This document shows positions 26,041 through 35,049 of a stretch of 64,000 nucleotides of DNA, in pieces. Within the stretch, counting starts at the first letter, position 1. Each line of letters starts with the position of its first letter. This stretch comes from Vibrio natriegens NBRC 15636 = ATCC 14048 = DSM 759 (GTDB taxonomy: Bacteria; Pseudomonadota; Gammaproteobacteria; Enterobacterales; Vibrionaceae). Location: assembly GCF_035621455.1 (NCBI RefSeq), contig NZ_CP141823.1, forward strand, positions 558,001 through 622,000, in the 5' to 3' direction. Under the pieces are notes generated by a model, which saw nothing but the letters and a program-made list of their open reading frames with translations, did not search any database and was not told the DNA's origin. The position numbers were made by a program, and so were the translations under genes.

Positions 26041-27057
26041 ATGTATATCGTTAGAAGCGGTGCAGCAGACAAATTTGATAGTTTAGTTTCTGAACACGGA
26101 CAGAATCCGATAGAAATAATGAAACAGGCAGGGCTTTCTGCTGCCCAGTTCCGCGATCCCGATACTTACATCGCCAATTCGAGGCTGGCCGAACTGCTGG
26201 AAGTCGCAGCGCTACGTTGTCAGGAACCGATGTTTGGTGTCTTATTGGCTCAACGGCAAAGCTTTAATGCCTTAGGTGACTTACCTATGCTGGTCGCTCG
26301 CGCTGAAACGGTCAGAGAGGCATTATTACGTGCTAATGATTACCTCTATTTGCAATCTTCCGGTGTTAAATTCTCGATGACACCACAAGATGATTGGATG
26401 AAACTTGCTTTAACTATCGATACCTACAGTGAACAGGTGACAACGCAACTGATGCAAATGAGTGTCATGCAGATGGCTAGGTTTATGGCGAACTTACTCA
26501 ATATTGATATGAATAGTTTCACCCTGTACCTGACTCAATTTGGCAGCTTGGAAAACCGAAACGACAACTCAGCCCCGCTTCCCAAGATTCGATTTGGTGA
26601 GAAATTTAACGGCATTATGCTCAAGGCGAGCCTGCTTGATACTCGAAACCATCAAGATGAAGACGCGTTAGATCGACACTTTCAGGAGCATCTTAAATAC
26701 CTGCAAAATCGCTATCCGGATAATCTAAGCGATCAAGCCAGAGATATGATTGGGCGATTATTGCCGACAGGAGAGTGTAGCGTTGAACAGGTTGCCAGAG
26801 CATTAGACATGCACCCGAGAATGCTACAAATCCGATTAAAAGAGCGGGGGAAAAATTATAGCCGGCTCTTGAGACAAGTGAGGCAGAGTCTGGCCGAACG
26901 TCGCCTTAATGAAAATATTCAAAGTATTACCGATATCGCCCTACAACTTGGCTATGCCGAAACGGCGGTATTCAGTCGTCACTTTCGTCAATGGACGGGT
27001 AAGTCACCGAGTCAGTGGCGAAAAGATCATAAATTAGAAAAAGTAAAAGAGCGCTAA
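26041..27057 (+). CDS. AraC family transcriptional regulator (Arabinose_bd-type N-terminus)
   Basis: 338 residues. The N-terminal ligand domain (about 10-190; 'LLEVAALRCQEPMFGVLLAQRQ', split in two helices) is the Arabinose_bd type found with catabolic operons (OruR-like). The C-terminal double HTH (about 235-330) contains 'ITDIALQLGYAETAVFSRHF' and 'GKSPSQWR'. Divergent from the SDR-cupin-MDR operon, so it is the probable activator. SD weak (CGAG). A 9-bp stem overlaps its stop codon. Confidence 0.9.
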   Translation: MYIVRSGAADKFDSLVSEHGQNPIEIMKQAGLSAAQFRDPDTYIANSRLAELLEVAALRCQEPMFGVLLAQRQSFNALGDLPMLVARAETVREALLRANDYLYLQSSGVKFSMTPQDDWMKLALTIDTYSEQVTTQLMQMSVMQMARFMANLLNIDMNSFTLYLTQFGSLENRNDNSAPLPKIRFGEKFNGIMLKASLLDTRNHQDEDALDRHFQEHLKYLQNRYPDNLSDQARDMIGRLLPTGECSVEQVARALDMHPRMLQIRLKERGKNYSRLLRQVRQSLAERRLNENIQSITDIALQLGYAETAVFSRHFRQWTGKSPSQWRKDHKLEKVKER

Positions 27058-27074
27058 TAGCAGCACTCTTTTAC
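27043..27074. terminator. Terminator overlapping the end of the AraC gene
   Basis: GTAAAAGAG (27043-27051) pairs perfectly with CTCTTTTAC (27066-27074), followed by TTTC; the stop codon sits in the loop. It can serve both convergent genes. Confidence 0.6.
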
Positions 27075-27113
27075 TTTCAGTTGGTTGATTTACTTGAACG
27101 ACTTAAGTAAACG

Positions 27114-28556
27114 TTAAAGCTCTGTACCATTTGAAGCGATGACTTTCTTGTACCAGTCGAAAGAGGCTTTCTTTTTACGATCTAAGGTACCTTCACCCTT
27201 GTTGTCTTTATCGACATAAATAAAGCCGTAACGTTTTTCCATCTCACCAGTGGATGCGCTCACCAAGTCGATACAACCCCAAGGTGTGTAACCCCACAAT
27301 TCAACACCGTCTTTTACTGCCTCACCCATTTGCTCAATATGCGCTTTCAGGTAATCAATACGGTAGCTATCGTTGATTGAGCCATCTTCTTCGACTTTAT
27401 CGAATGCACCCAAACCGTTTTCAACCACCATCAAAGGAACCTCATAACGAGCGTAGATTTCATTCAGTGTGTAACGCAGACCAATTGGGTCAATTTGCCA
27501 TCCCCAGTCTGATGCTTGCAAATATGGGTTCTTAACACCGCCCATCAGGTTACCAGAAGTCGTTTCCTTACTTGAATCCGCGGAAACACAGTTCGACATA
27601 TAGTAGCTTAGTGTGTAGTAGTCGACGGTTCCTTCAGAAAGAATCTCTGCATCGCCCGCTTCCATTTTCACTTCGATGTTATTTTCTTCAAAGTAGCGTT
27701 TTGCGTAGTACGGATATTGACCGCGCACCTGAATATCACCGCAGAAGTAGTTGTGCATTTTCATGTGTTCTTGAGCAAGTACAATATCTTCAGGGTTACA
27801 CGTGAACGGGTAAGTGGTCAGGAAGCAGATCATACAACCAACCTTATTCTCAGGATTGATCTCATGAGCCAGTTTTACCGCTTTTGCACTGGCGACAAAC
27901 TGGTGATGCAGAGCCTGAAAACGTAGCTGCGGGTAGTCAACCTGACTAATAAAGTCTTCGGTACCTTCGTTAAGGATGCCCAAGCCTAAGTAGTTTCCGA
28001 TAGGCATCGTACCGATGTTGATTTCGTTGAAAGTTAACCAGTATTTCACTTTGCCATTGAAGCGCTTAAACAGTGTTTCCGCGTAACGCGTATAGCAATC
28101 GACAACTTCTCTTCCGGCCCAGCCGTTATATTCTTGAGTTAGGCCAAATGGCAGTTCGTAATGTGAAATCGTAACTAATGGCTCAATATCGTATTTTTTA
28201 AGCTCGTCAATAACGTCTTCATAGAACTTCAAACCCGCTTCATTTGGCTCCAGCTCCATACCGGTAGGGAAAATTCGGGTCCAGTTAATTGAAAAACGGA
28301 AAGTTTTAAAGCCCATTTCAGCGAACAAGGCAATGTCTTCTCTGAAGCGATGATAAAAGTCGATGGCTTCATGTGAAGGATAGTGAACACCTTCTTCAAT
28401 AGTACGAGTGATTCGGCGAGCAACGGTATGAGTCCCACCACTAAACATATCACTTGTACTTGGTCCTTTACCGTCTACGTTCCATGCCCCTTCAAATTGG
28501 TTTGCTGCGGTTGCACCACCCCACATAAAATCTTCTGGAAAAACGTTATTGCTCAT
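27114..28556 (-). CDS. GH1 6-phospho-beta-glucosidase
   Basis: 480 residues, full-length GH1. Acid/base TFNEIN (Glu178) and nucleophile VVENG (Glu379) are intact. The phosphate-site signature 'SASTGEMEKRYGFIYVD' (Ser...Lys...Tyr) marks enzymes acting on 6-phosphorylated beta-glucosides delivered by a PTS, such as AscB/BglA. Cytoplasmic. SD GGTGAAA. Divergent from the PTS permease; an AscG-like operator lies 100 bp upstream. Confidence 0.92.
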   Translation of the reverse strand: MSNNVFPEDFMWGGATAANQFEGAWNVDGKGPSTSDMFSGGTHTVARRITRTIEEGVHYPSHEAIDFYHRFREDIALFAEMGFKTFRFSINWTRIFPTGMELEPNEAGLKFYEDVIDELKKYDIEPLVTISHYELPFGLTQEYNGWAGREVVDCYTRYAETLFKRFNGKVKYWLTFNEINIGTMPIGNYLGLGILNEGTEDFISQVDYPQLRFQALHHQFVASAKAVKLAHEINPENKVGCMICFLTTYPFTCNPEDIVLAQEHMKMHNYFCGDIQVRGQYPYYAKRYFEENNIEVKMEAGDAEILSEGTVDYYTLSYYMSNCVSADSSKETTSGNLMGGVKNPYLQASDWGWQIDPIGLRYTLNEIYARYEVPLMVVENGLGAFDKVEEDGSINDSYRIDYLKAHIEQMGEAVKDGVELWGYTPWGCIDLVSASTGEMEKRYGFIYVDKDNKGEGTLDRKKKASFDWYKKVIASNGTEL

Positions 28557-28656
28557 TTATTTCACCATTATTCAATAAGTTAATATATTTAATGCTCAAC
28601 TCAAACCTAAGTTCACTTCAGTTCCGAGATGTATTTCTATACAATACAACACAAAA

Positions 28657-28670
28657 TGAAACCGGTTACA
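28657..28670. promoter_or_regulatory. AscG-like operator 1
   Basis: TGAAACCGGTTACA, a LacI-family palindrome centred on CCGG, 87 bp upstream of the GH1 start. Same word as at 33394 and nearly the same as at 28906. Confidence 0.75.
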
Positions 28671-28707
28671 ATGATACATAAAAATATTTTTTAAGGCTGA
28701 TTGATGA

Positions 28708-28760
28708 CGAAAATGAACCCAACTCCAACGTTTGGCATCATCATTTTCGGTTGTTTTTTA
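28708..28760 (+). terminator. Terminator-like hairpin in the PTS gene leader
   Basis: CGAAAATGA (28708-28716) pairs with TCATTTTCG (28741-28749), with further inner CCAA/TTGG pairing, followed by GTTGTTTTTTA. It lies about 205 bp before the PTS gene and could attenuate a long leader transcript or end a small RNA. Confidence 0.5.
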
Positions 28761-28905
28761 CCCTAAATGCCGCGCTTGAATGTGTTCTTAACGCCAGAAA
28801 AAGAGATCCGTATAGCGTTTTTAAATCGTCTGGCGATTGTTTCTGTGATCCAATTCTTTATTGCTTTTTATCCCTATTGATGTAAAAAGCGCTTTAGAAC
28901 TATTC

Positions 28906-28919
28906 TGAAACCGGTTCCA
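28906..28919. promoter_or_regulatory. AscG-like operator 2
   Basis: TGAAACCGGTTCCA, 46 bp upstream of the PTS start codon, in the position for direct repression of the permease-GH1 operon. Confidence 0.75.
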
Positions 28920-28964
28920 AAAGCTTAGCTGTAAGTGAATATAATAAAGGGAAAGGTGAATATT

Positions 28965-30854
28965 ATGGCTGCGGTAAGAGATTATGCTCAGCTTGCGAAA
29001 GACATTCTTGAGCAAGTTGGCGGACAAGAAAATATCACGAGATTTTCACGCTGTGCGACCCGTCTGCGCTTGGTGTTAAAGGAAACGCCTGATGGTGCTG
29101 CTGACAAAATTAAAGAAATGCCAGGCGTTATTACGGTTGTCATGAGTGGCGGGCAGTTTCAGGTTGTTATCGGTACTCACGTACAAGATGTTTATGCCGC
29201 AATGTCATCGTTAGTTGATACGTCATTGATGTCCGAAAGTACTGAAAAAGTGCGACTCATGGACGCTATTATTGCGTCGATGTCATCCATCTTCGCTCCT
29301 TTTGTTTATATTCTTGCTGCTGCTGGTATCTTGCAGGGCGCTTTGATTTTCGTCCACTATCTGGCTCCAAGCGTTGCCGGAACTGGCGCATTTGAAGTTC
29401 TGAACTTCATGTCCTGGACACCGTTTGTCTTTCTTCCTGTTTTTATCGCCATCACCGCATCCAAACATTTTAACTGTAACCCTCTTATTGCGATTCTTTG
29501 CTCATGTGCACTCATCAATCCATCTTGGGCAGACATGGCGTCGCGAATCGCTGATGGTGAATTAATAACCTTTTTAGGTTTACCGCTGGCGAAAACCGTT
29601 TATACCGCATCGGTGCTACCACCTATTTTCATGGTTTGGGCATTGAGCTATGTAGAAAGATACATTAAACGCGTCCTACCTGATGTCGTTCGTGAACTGT
29701 TCACGCCCCTACTTTGCATGTTAATCATGGTTCCTGCGACACTGGTATTAATAGGCCCTGCAACCAGCTTCGTGGCAAGCCTGATTGCAACTGGCTACAA
29801 CACACTGTACGACGTTGCACCCGTCGTCGCAGCAGCTGTTATTGGTGGTATTTGGCAAGTATTGGTTATCTTTGGCGTACATTGGGGCACCACTCCGATC
29901 GTCTTGGCAAACTATGAAAACTTTGGCTACGACTCAATTCAGGCCTTCTGTGGTATCGCCGTTGTGGCACAAATGGCTGCCGCTTTCGCTGTCGCATTAA
30001 AGTCTCGTAATACTCGCATGAAAACGACCGCCTATTCAGCAGGCATCACAGGCTTCTTCGGCATTACCGAACCTGCAATTTACGGTGTGACATTAAGACT
30101 GAAAAAACCATTTATCTGCGGCTGTATCGGCGGCGCAATTGGTGCAGCGGTCGCGAGCCTGTTCAACACGTACTACTATGCTTATGCAGGGCTGACAGGC
30201 ATTCTGACCGTAGTTAACGCGATTAACCCAGATAACCCAAGTTCATTTACTGGTGCACTGCTGGGCACAGGCATCACCATCGTTGTTACCATCGCTCTGG
30301 TTTATTTTGTCGGCTTTGAAGATCCAGTAGAAGCAGAAGACAAGCAAAAAAATGATTTAAACGTAACGCCAGAATTATCGCCTGTAATGAAAAAGACAGC
30401 GACGTTAGTTAGCCCATTAAAAGGCGAGATTATTCCTCTTGAAAGCGTTAACGATGAAAGCTTTTCACAAAAGTTATTGGGTGATGGTGTCGCTATCCGA
30501 CCAGCAGAAGGAATTGTGAGAGCCCCATGTGACGCTGTGATTTCATCGGTTATTGGGACTAAGCATGCCGTCGGAATGACATCCACCAATGGTGCTGAAG
30601 TACTGATTCACGTCGGACTCGATACCGTAGAACTAAAAGGTCAATTCTTTGAATGTTTGGTCGAACTTGACCAACAAGTTAAAGCGGGTGACCCACTGAT
30701 CAAATTTGATCTGCAAAGCATTGCTAACGCGGGTTATGACACAACCACACCGTTTATCGTAATGAACAGTGATGAGTACGAATTTGAACTGATCGAGCAA
30801 GATCAAGAAGACAAACAAATTGAAATTGGACAGCCTGTTATTCAAATGGCTTAA
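28965..30854 (+). CDS. PTS beta-glucoside permease EIIBCA
   Basis: 629 residues in B-C-A order, as in BglF-type enzymes. EIIB phosphorylation site Cys30 (SRCATRLR); EIIC membrane domain about 100-460; EIIA His549 (VLIHVGLDTVEL). It imports and 6-phosphorylates beta-glucosides using phosphate from HPr; having its own EIIA makes it independent of Crr. Start: ATG 28965 (MAAVRDY) with AAAGGTG upstream; an upstream in-frame GTG is rejected. No BglG-type antiterminator is nearby; control is by the LacI-family protein. It is followed 12 bp later by a second GH1 gene. Confidence 0.92.
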   Translation: MAAVRDYAQLAKDILEQVGGQENITRFSRCATRLRLVLKETPDGAADKIKEMPGVITVVMSGGQFQVVIGTHVQDVYAAMSSLVDTSLMSESTEKVRLMDAIIASMSSIFAPFVYILAAAGILQGALIFVHYLAPSVAGTGAFEVLNFMSWTPFVFLPVFIAITASKHFNCNPLIAILCSCALINPSWADMASRIADGELITFLGLPLAKTVYTASVLPPIFMVWALSYVERYIKRVLPDVVRELFTPLLCMLIMVPATLVLIGPATSFVASLIATGYNTLYDVAPVVAAAVIGGIWQVLVIFGVHWGTTPIVLANYENFGYDSIQAFCGIAVVAQMAAAFAVALKSRNTRMKTTAYSAGITGFFGITEPAIYGVTLRLKKPFICGCIGGAIGAAVASLFNTYYYAYAGLTGILTVVNAINPDNPSSFTGALLGTGITIVVTIALVYFVGFEDPVEAEDKQKNDLNVTPELSPVMKKTATLVSPLKGEIIPLESVNDESFSQKLLGDGVAIRPAEGIVRAPCDAVISSVIGTKHAVGMTSTNGAEVLIHVGLDTVELKGQFFECLVELDQQVKAGDPLIKFDLQSIANAGYDTTTPFIVMNSDEYEFELIEQDQEDKQIEIGQPVIQMA

Positions 30855-30866
30855 GGGTAAGTAAAG

Positions 30867-32303
30867 ATGAGTAGTATTTTTCCGGAAAACTTTTTATGGG
30901 GCGGCGCAGTCGCAGCTCACCAGGTTGAAGGTGGATGGGACCGAGATGGTAAAGGTCCGAGTATCGTAGATGTGTTGTCCGGTGGTGATGTAAGCACTCA
31001 ACGTAAAATTACCGATGGTGTGTTAGAAGGTTACCACTACCCAAACCATGAAGCGACCGCGTTCTACGATCACTACAAAGGTGATGTTGCACTGCTGGCC
31101 GAGATGGGCTTTAAATGTTTCCGTACGTCGATCTACTGGCCACGTATTTTCCCTAAAGGTGACGAGTTAGTACCAAACGAAGCGGGCTTGCAGTACTACG
31201 ATGACCTGTTCGATGAGCTATTAAAACACGGTATTGAACCAGTCATTACCCTATCCCACTTTGAAATGCCGCTGCATTTATCGAAGGAGTACGGGGGCTT
31301 TAAAGATCGCCGCGTGGTCGACTTCTTTGTTCGCTACGCAGAAACGGTTATGCGTCGTTACAAGAACAAAGTGAAATACTGGATGACGTTCAACGAAATC
31401 AATAACCAACGCGATTTGCATTTACCTCTGTGGGGCTACTCAAACTCAGGCGTGGATTACACGGTTGAGGAAAAGCCTGAAGAGTGCATGTACCAGGTGG
31501 TTCACCATGAAATGGTAGCCAGTGCAAAAGTGGTCAAGTTGGGTCATGAGATCAACCCGGACTTCCAAATTGGCTGTATGGTTGCATGGGTACCTATTTA
31601 TCCATATTCGTGTAATCCGGATGACGTCATGCTAGCTCAAGAAGCGATGCGTAACCGCTTCTTCTTCAGCGATGTCCATATGCGCGGCGAATATCCGGCA
31701 TACACACTGAAAGATTGGGAACGCAAAGGCTACAACATCAAGATGGAACCCGGCGATCTGGAGATCTTAAAAGAAGGCGTTTGCGACTATATTGGCTTTA
31801 GTTACTACATGTCTGTCGCGGTAAAAGCTGATGCGGAACAAACTACAGAAGGATCAATGAGCGGCTTTACCGGCAGCGTTAGGAACCCATACGTTCAAGC
31901 CTCTGAATGGGGTTGGCAGATTGACCCTGTCGGTTTGCGCTACTCGCTCTGCGAACTGTATGAGCGCTACAACAAGCCATTATTCATTGTAGAAAATGGT
32001 TTTGGTGCGATTGACAAAGTGGAAGAAAACGGCGAAATCAACGATGACTACCGAATCGATTACCTGAAAGCGCATATTGAAGAAATGCAGAAAGCGGTTA
32101 ACTACGACGGTGTTGATTTAATGGGCTATACCCCTTGGGGTTGCATCGACTGCGTGTCTTACGGTACGGGTGAATACCGTAAACGTTATGGCTTTATTTA
32201 TGTCGATCGTCACGACGATGGCACAGGAACCATGGGCCGTAGCCGTAAGAAGAGCTTCTACTGGTACAAAGACGTCATCAACAGCAACGGTGAAAAACTG
32301 TAA
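30867..32303 (+). CDS. GH1 6-phospho-beta-glucosidase (second copy)
   Basis: 478 residues, clearly paralogous to the 480-aa enzyme at 27114 (shared N-terminus, 'NPYVQASEWGWQIDP', Glu177 acid/base, Glu376 nucleophile, and the SYGTG...KRYGFIYVD phosphate motif). It should hydrolyse 6-phospho-beta-glucosides. Directly downstream of the PTS gene (12 bp), so one operon. Divergence between the two copies suggests different aglycone preferences. Confidence 0.92.
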   Translation: MSSIFPENFLWGGAVAAHQVEGGWDRDGKGPSIVDVLSGGDVSTQRKITDGVLEGYHYPNHEATAFYDHYKGDVALLAEMGFKCFRTSIYWPRIFPKGDELVPNEAGLQYYDDLFDELLKHGIEPVITLSHFEMPLHLSKEYGGFKDRRVVDFFVRYAETVMRRYKNKVKYWMTFNEINNQRDLHLPLWGYSNSGVDYTVEEKPEECMYQVVHHEMVASAKVVKLGHEINPDFQIGCMVAWVPIYPYSCNPDDVMLAQEAMRNRFFFSDVHMRGEYPAYTLKDWERKGYNIKMEPGDLEILKEGVCDYIGFSYYMSVAVKADAEQTTEGSMSGFTGSVRNPYVQASEWGWQIDPVGLRYSLCELYERYNKPLFIVENGFGAIDKVEENGEINDDYRIDYLKAHIEEMQKAVNYDGVDLMGYTPWGCIDCVSYGTGEYRKRYGFIYVDRHDDGTGTMGRSRKKSFYWYKDVINSNGEKL

Positions 32304-32332
32304 AGCACCAGCGAGAAACTATAGATAGAACA

Positions 32333-32368
32333 ATGCACCCTAAGCCCCGGCGAAGGGTGCATTTTTTT
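32333..32368 (+). terminator. Terminator of the PTS-GH1 operon
   Basis: ATGCACCC (32333-32340) pairs with GGGTGCAT (32354-32361), followed by seven T's. Confidence 0.88.
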
Positions 32369-32440
32369 GTCCTGAAGTTCGCTCATAAACCACGACCGCA
32401 GATCACAGATTTAAGTCAAAGCAGATATTTTAGGAACAAC

Positions 32441-32475
32441 AAAGGGCTTCTCCAGATCCTAGGGGAAGCCCTTTT
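32441..32475. terminator. Terminator of hxpB (bidirectional)
   Basis: AAAGGGCTTC (32441-32450) pairs with GAAGCCCTTT (32465-32474); T-rich on both sides. It ends the leftward hxpB gene. Confidence 0.82.
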
Positions 32476-32528
32476 ATTTAACCTAAATTGCAGCGAATGC
32501 CGTCAGCCAATCCCTAATCCGTATAAGA

Positions 32529-33203
32529 TTAAGCAATTGATTTACCAAGAAGTTTCACCACCTCTTTGGACGTAGAAAAGTCTTCAAGAGAGGTCAGCTT
32601 GATATCTGCAATGCCAAAGCGTGGATTCATTTCCTGCCCCGGTTCAGGTACACAAATGGCGGTCATACCTGCGGCTTTCGCTGCAATCAAACCGTTAACT
32701 GAGTCTTCAATAGCCAAGCAGTTATGAGGCTCTGTGTTCAACTTCACTGCCGCGTCCATGTACACCTGAGGGTGAGGTTTTCCATACGGCAGATGCTCTG
32801 CGGAGACATAGATTGAGAAATACTTACCGATTTCAAATGTTTCCAGCACCGCTTCGATTAGGCGTAAAGGTGAAGATGAAGCCAAGCCAATTTTCAAACC
32901 CGTTTTGGCCAGTATATCCAAAGATTCTTTCACGCCCGGGAGAAGTTGACCGTGCGTCTTAATTTGTCCGATCACTTCCGTCAAAATAGCATCTGCAAGA
33001 TCAGGGGCACATTTCGGATCTAAATTACAGTAGCGTATCCAATAATTGGCGATTTCATCGATGCGAAGACCGGTACTCTGATAAGCAAGTTGCTCGGTGA
33101 TTTGCCCCCCAAAACGTGCAACCGCGTTGACTTTCGCCTTGCGCCAGAACGGCTCAGAATCAACCAGCACGCCGTCCATATCAAAAATAATTGTTTCTAT
33201 CAA
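32529..33203 (-). CDS. hxpB: HAD family sugar phosphatase, HxpB (YniC)-like
   Basis: 224 residues, HAD subfamily I with an alpha cap: motif I IFDMDGVLVDSEP, motif II 'GLASSSPLRL', motif III Lys in 'LPYGKPHPQVY', motif IV 'IEDSVNG'. 'GLRIDEI' and 'PHPQVYMDAA' follow E. coli HxpB (hexitol / 2-deoxyglucose-6-phosphate phosphatase) closely, more than beta-phosphoglucomutase. It may dephosphorylate sugar phosphates accumulating from the beta-glucoside pathway. Start taken as TTG 33203 with AGGAAACC in front; the longer frame into the promoter region is rejected because it would overlap the operator. Confidence 0.82.
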   Translation of the reverse strand: MIETIIFDMDGVLVDSEPFWRKAKVNAVARFGGQITEQLAYQSTGLRIDEIANYWIRYCNLDPKCAPDLADAILTEVIGQIKTHGQLLPGVKESLDILAKTGLKIGLASSSPLRLIEAVLETFEIGKYFSIYVSAEHLPYGKPHPQVYMDAAVKLNTEPHNCLAIEDSVNGLIAAKAAGMTAICVPEPGQEMNPRFGIADIKLTSLEDFSTSKEVVKLLGKSIA

Positions 33204-33585
33204 AATGGTTTCCTGTTCCTTAATTATGAAAAGTGTTATCAAAATGACTTTAAGATGCAGGATTCGAACTAGGTTGTTTTGACAGGGAAATCCTGTAGGA
33301 GTCATTACCGTCAGATCACTGAATAGCAAAGCATAAATGTACTTATACTTATCAAGAGACTTCTGTTGCTCATAACTAGCATACACCAACAATTGAAACC
33401 GGTTACAGTTAGAGTAATATAATTCTCAGAAAACTGTGAGGACAAGCAAAACCAGACAATTTTTTGCTCTTATGCCTCGTGATGAATCTGTGTGTATTGG
33501 ACTTACGTCTAAAATAAGACAACGGTTTACCTTCGCTCAGACAAATAGTGTAAACTGTCAAACCAAAGTATTTGGGAATAAAAAA
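33204..33585. promoter_or_regulatory. Divergent promoter region hxpB / LacI-type regulator
   Basis: 382 bp with one AscG-like operator (33394-33407) and no credible ORF. The in-frame N-terminal extensions of both neighbouring genes into this region lack SD sites. Confidence 0.6.
33394..33407. promoter_or_regulatory. AscG-like operator 3
   Basis: TGAAACCGGTTACA, identical to operator 1, between hxpB and the regulator gene. It suggests autoregulation and co-regulation of the phosphatase. Confidence 0.75.
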
Positions 33586-34590
33586 ATGGCGACAATCAAA
33601 GACGTATGTAAAGCTGCAGGTGTTTCAAAGGCAACCGTATCCAGAGTTATAAATGGAAGCGAATATGTGAAAGATCAGACTCGTGAGTCTGTGTTAGCGG
33701 CTATGAAATCTTTAGGCTATCAACCTAATGCTTTTGCGCGTGCTTTGGCAACAAACAGCTACAATACGTTCGGTTTAGTTCTCCCTCATTTTGATAGTCA
33801 CTATTTTGGTTCCATGCTGACAGAAGCTGCGATGGACATGCAAAAAGCTGACAAGAAATTGTTTGTGATGAACAGCAGCGACAATGTAGAGGGCGAAGAG
33901 GAAGCAGTGCGCTCCCTTAACGCTCATAACTGCGATGCTATTCTGATTTACAGCCGTCATTTGTCTGAGCAGCAACTTTCTACTCTGCAGCAGGAAATGA
34001 AAACCCAACTTATCGTCATCAATCGCGCTCTAGACGATGAAAAGCTATTCAGCTTTTATTTCGATCAAGAGCAAGTGGCACGTGTCGCAACTCAATACCT
34101 TTTAGATCTTGGCCATAAACAGATTGCTTGTATCACTACTCCAATGTCTAGTAGCACAGGACAAAAGCGTCTTTCGGCTTATAAAGAAACCTTGATCAAA
34201 CATGACATTGAAGTAAATGACGGACTGGTTTATGAAGGCCAGAGCAATCCTGAAAGTGGATACGATGCAACAATCAAACTGATTGATAGCGGCATACCTT
34301 TTAGCGCTATTTTTTCGTGTACTGACTCCATGGCCATCGGTGCAATTCGTGCACTGCATGACAAAGGACTAAAAGTTCCTGAAGATGTTTCAGTCATTGG
34401 TATCGATGGTGACCCAACAGCGAGTTTTATGGTACCGCGAATTTCAACCGTGGAACTGCCTATTTTAGAACTCACGCGCGATGCTATCACTACCGCACTG
34501 ACGCTGAATAAAGAACAGCAGACCGTTCAAAAACACTTCCAATATCAGGGCTCGCTGCAAGTAAGAGAATCTACTCAAAAATTGAATTGA
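33586..34590 (+). CDS. LacI family repressor, AscG-like
   Basis: 334 residues. N-terminal HTH and hinge: 'ATIKDVCKAAGVSKATVSRV' (about 2-21) and 'LGYQPNAFARALAT'; C-terminal periplasmic-binding fold ('VSVIGIDGDPTASFMVP'). Expected ligand: a beta-glucoside or its 6-phosphate. E. coli AscG, as I recall, binds TGAAACCGGTTTCA; three copies of nearly that word lie in this locus. Start: ATG 33586; the 50-residue longer frame is rejected. Confidence 0.88.
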   Translation: MATIKDVCKAAGVSKATVSRVINGSEYVKDQTRESVLAAMKSLGYQPNAFARALATNSYNTFGLVLPHFDSHYFGSMLTEAAMDMQKADKKLFVMNSSDNVEGEEEAVRSLNAHNCDAILIYSRHLSEQQLSTLQQEMKTQLIVINRALDDEKLFSFYFDQEQVARVATQYLLDLGHKQIACITTPMSSSTGQKRLSAYKETLIKHDIEVNDGLVYEGQSNPESGYDATIKLIDSGIPFSAIFSCTDSMAIGAIRALHDKGLKVPEDVSVIGIDGDPTASFMVPRISTVELPILELTRDAITTALTLNKEQQTVQKHFQYQGSLQVRESTQKLN

Positions 34591-35049
34591 TCGCTCTCTG
34601 ACACCTAAAAATTGACTAACCCGCGCGTTGCTTTCCTTTATCGGCGCGGGCTAGATAAGGCAAAAATACTTCCTACTCGTCCCTAATCCTATCTCCAACT
34701 CGCTCAATATCTCCCGTTTACTCAGAGGTGATTAGTTCACAGTCTTCCCTCAAAAATTTACGAAAATACAGAATCTTATTAGTTCCAATTCTGATAACAC
34801 TCCTTTGTCTCAAAACCTTTGACAGTGTTTTTTACATTAAAAAATGCAGCACTGAGTACAAATCTCAACCACAATTGTCTTTATTGATAAGTATCAAGAA
34901 TAACGAGGAATTTATAAATGCACCGATATTTTTAACCATCGATTCCAAGCCATGGTTAAAGATTGCGACAGATCCAAGCGATCTGAATAGGAGAACAGAG
35001 ACCTCATTTCCGAGGGCCAAGAGCATCGGATTTTCAACAAGGAGAGTGT
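34591..35049. promoter_or_regulatory. Upstream region of the ectoine operon
   Basis: 459 bp. It begins with a GC hairpin (CCCGCGC 34620-34626 with GCGCGGG 34644-34650, no U-tract), a possible end of the repressor mRNA. A perfect palindrome TTGATA-AG-TATCAA lies at 34884-34897, about 155 bp before doeA, and is a candidate operator for DoeX. A 142-codon frame here is rejected as noncoding. Confidence 0.5.

Larger units (their letters stand above)
28557..28964. promoter_or_regulatory. Divergent regulatory region of the beta-glucoside locus
   Basis: 408 bp between the leftward GH1 gene and the rightward PTS gene. It contains two AscG-like operators (28657-28670 and 28906-28919) and a terminator-like hairpin (28708-28760), listed separately. 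No ORF. Confidence 0.7.

Noticed and set aside
33204..33585. N-terminal extensions of hxpB and of the LacI-type regulator
   Set aside because: Both would run into the operator region, lack SD sites, and are longer than their families.
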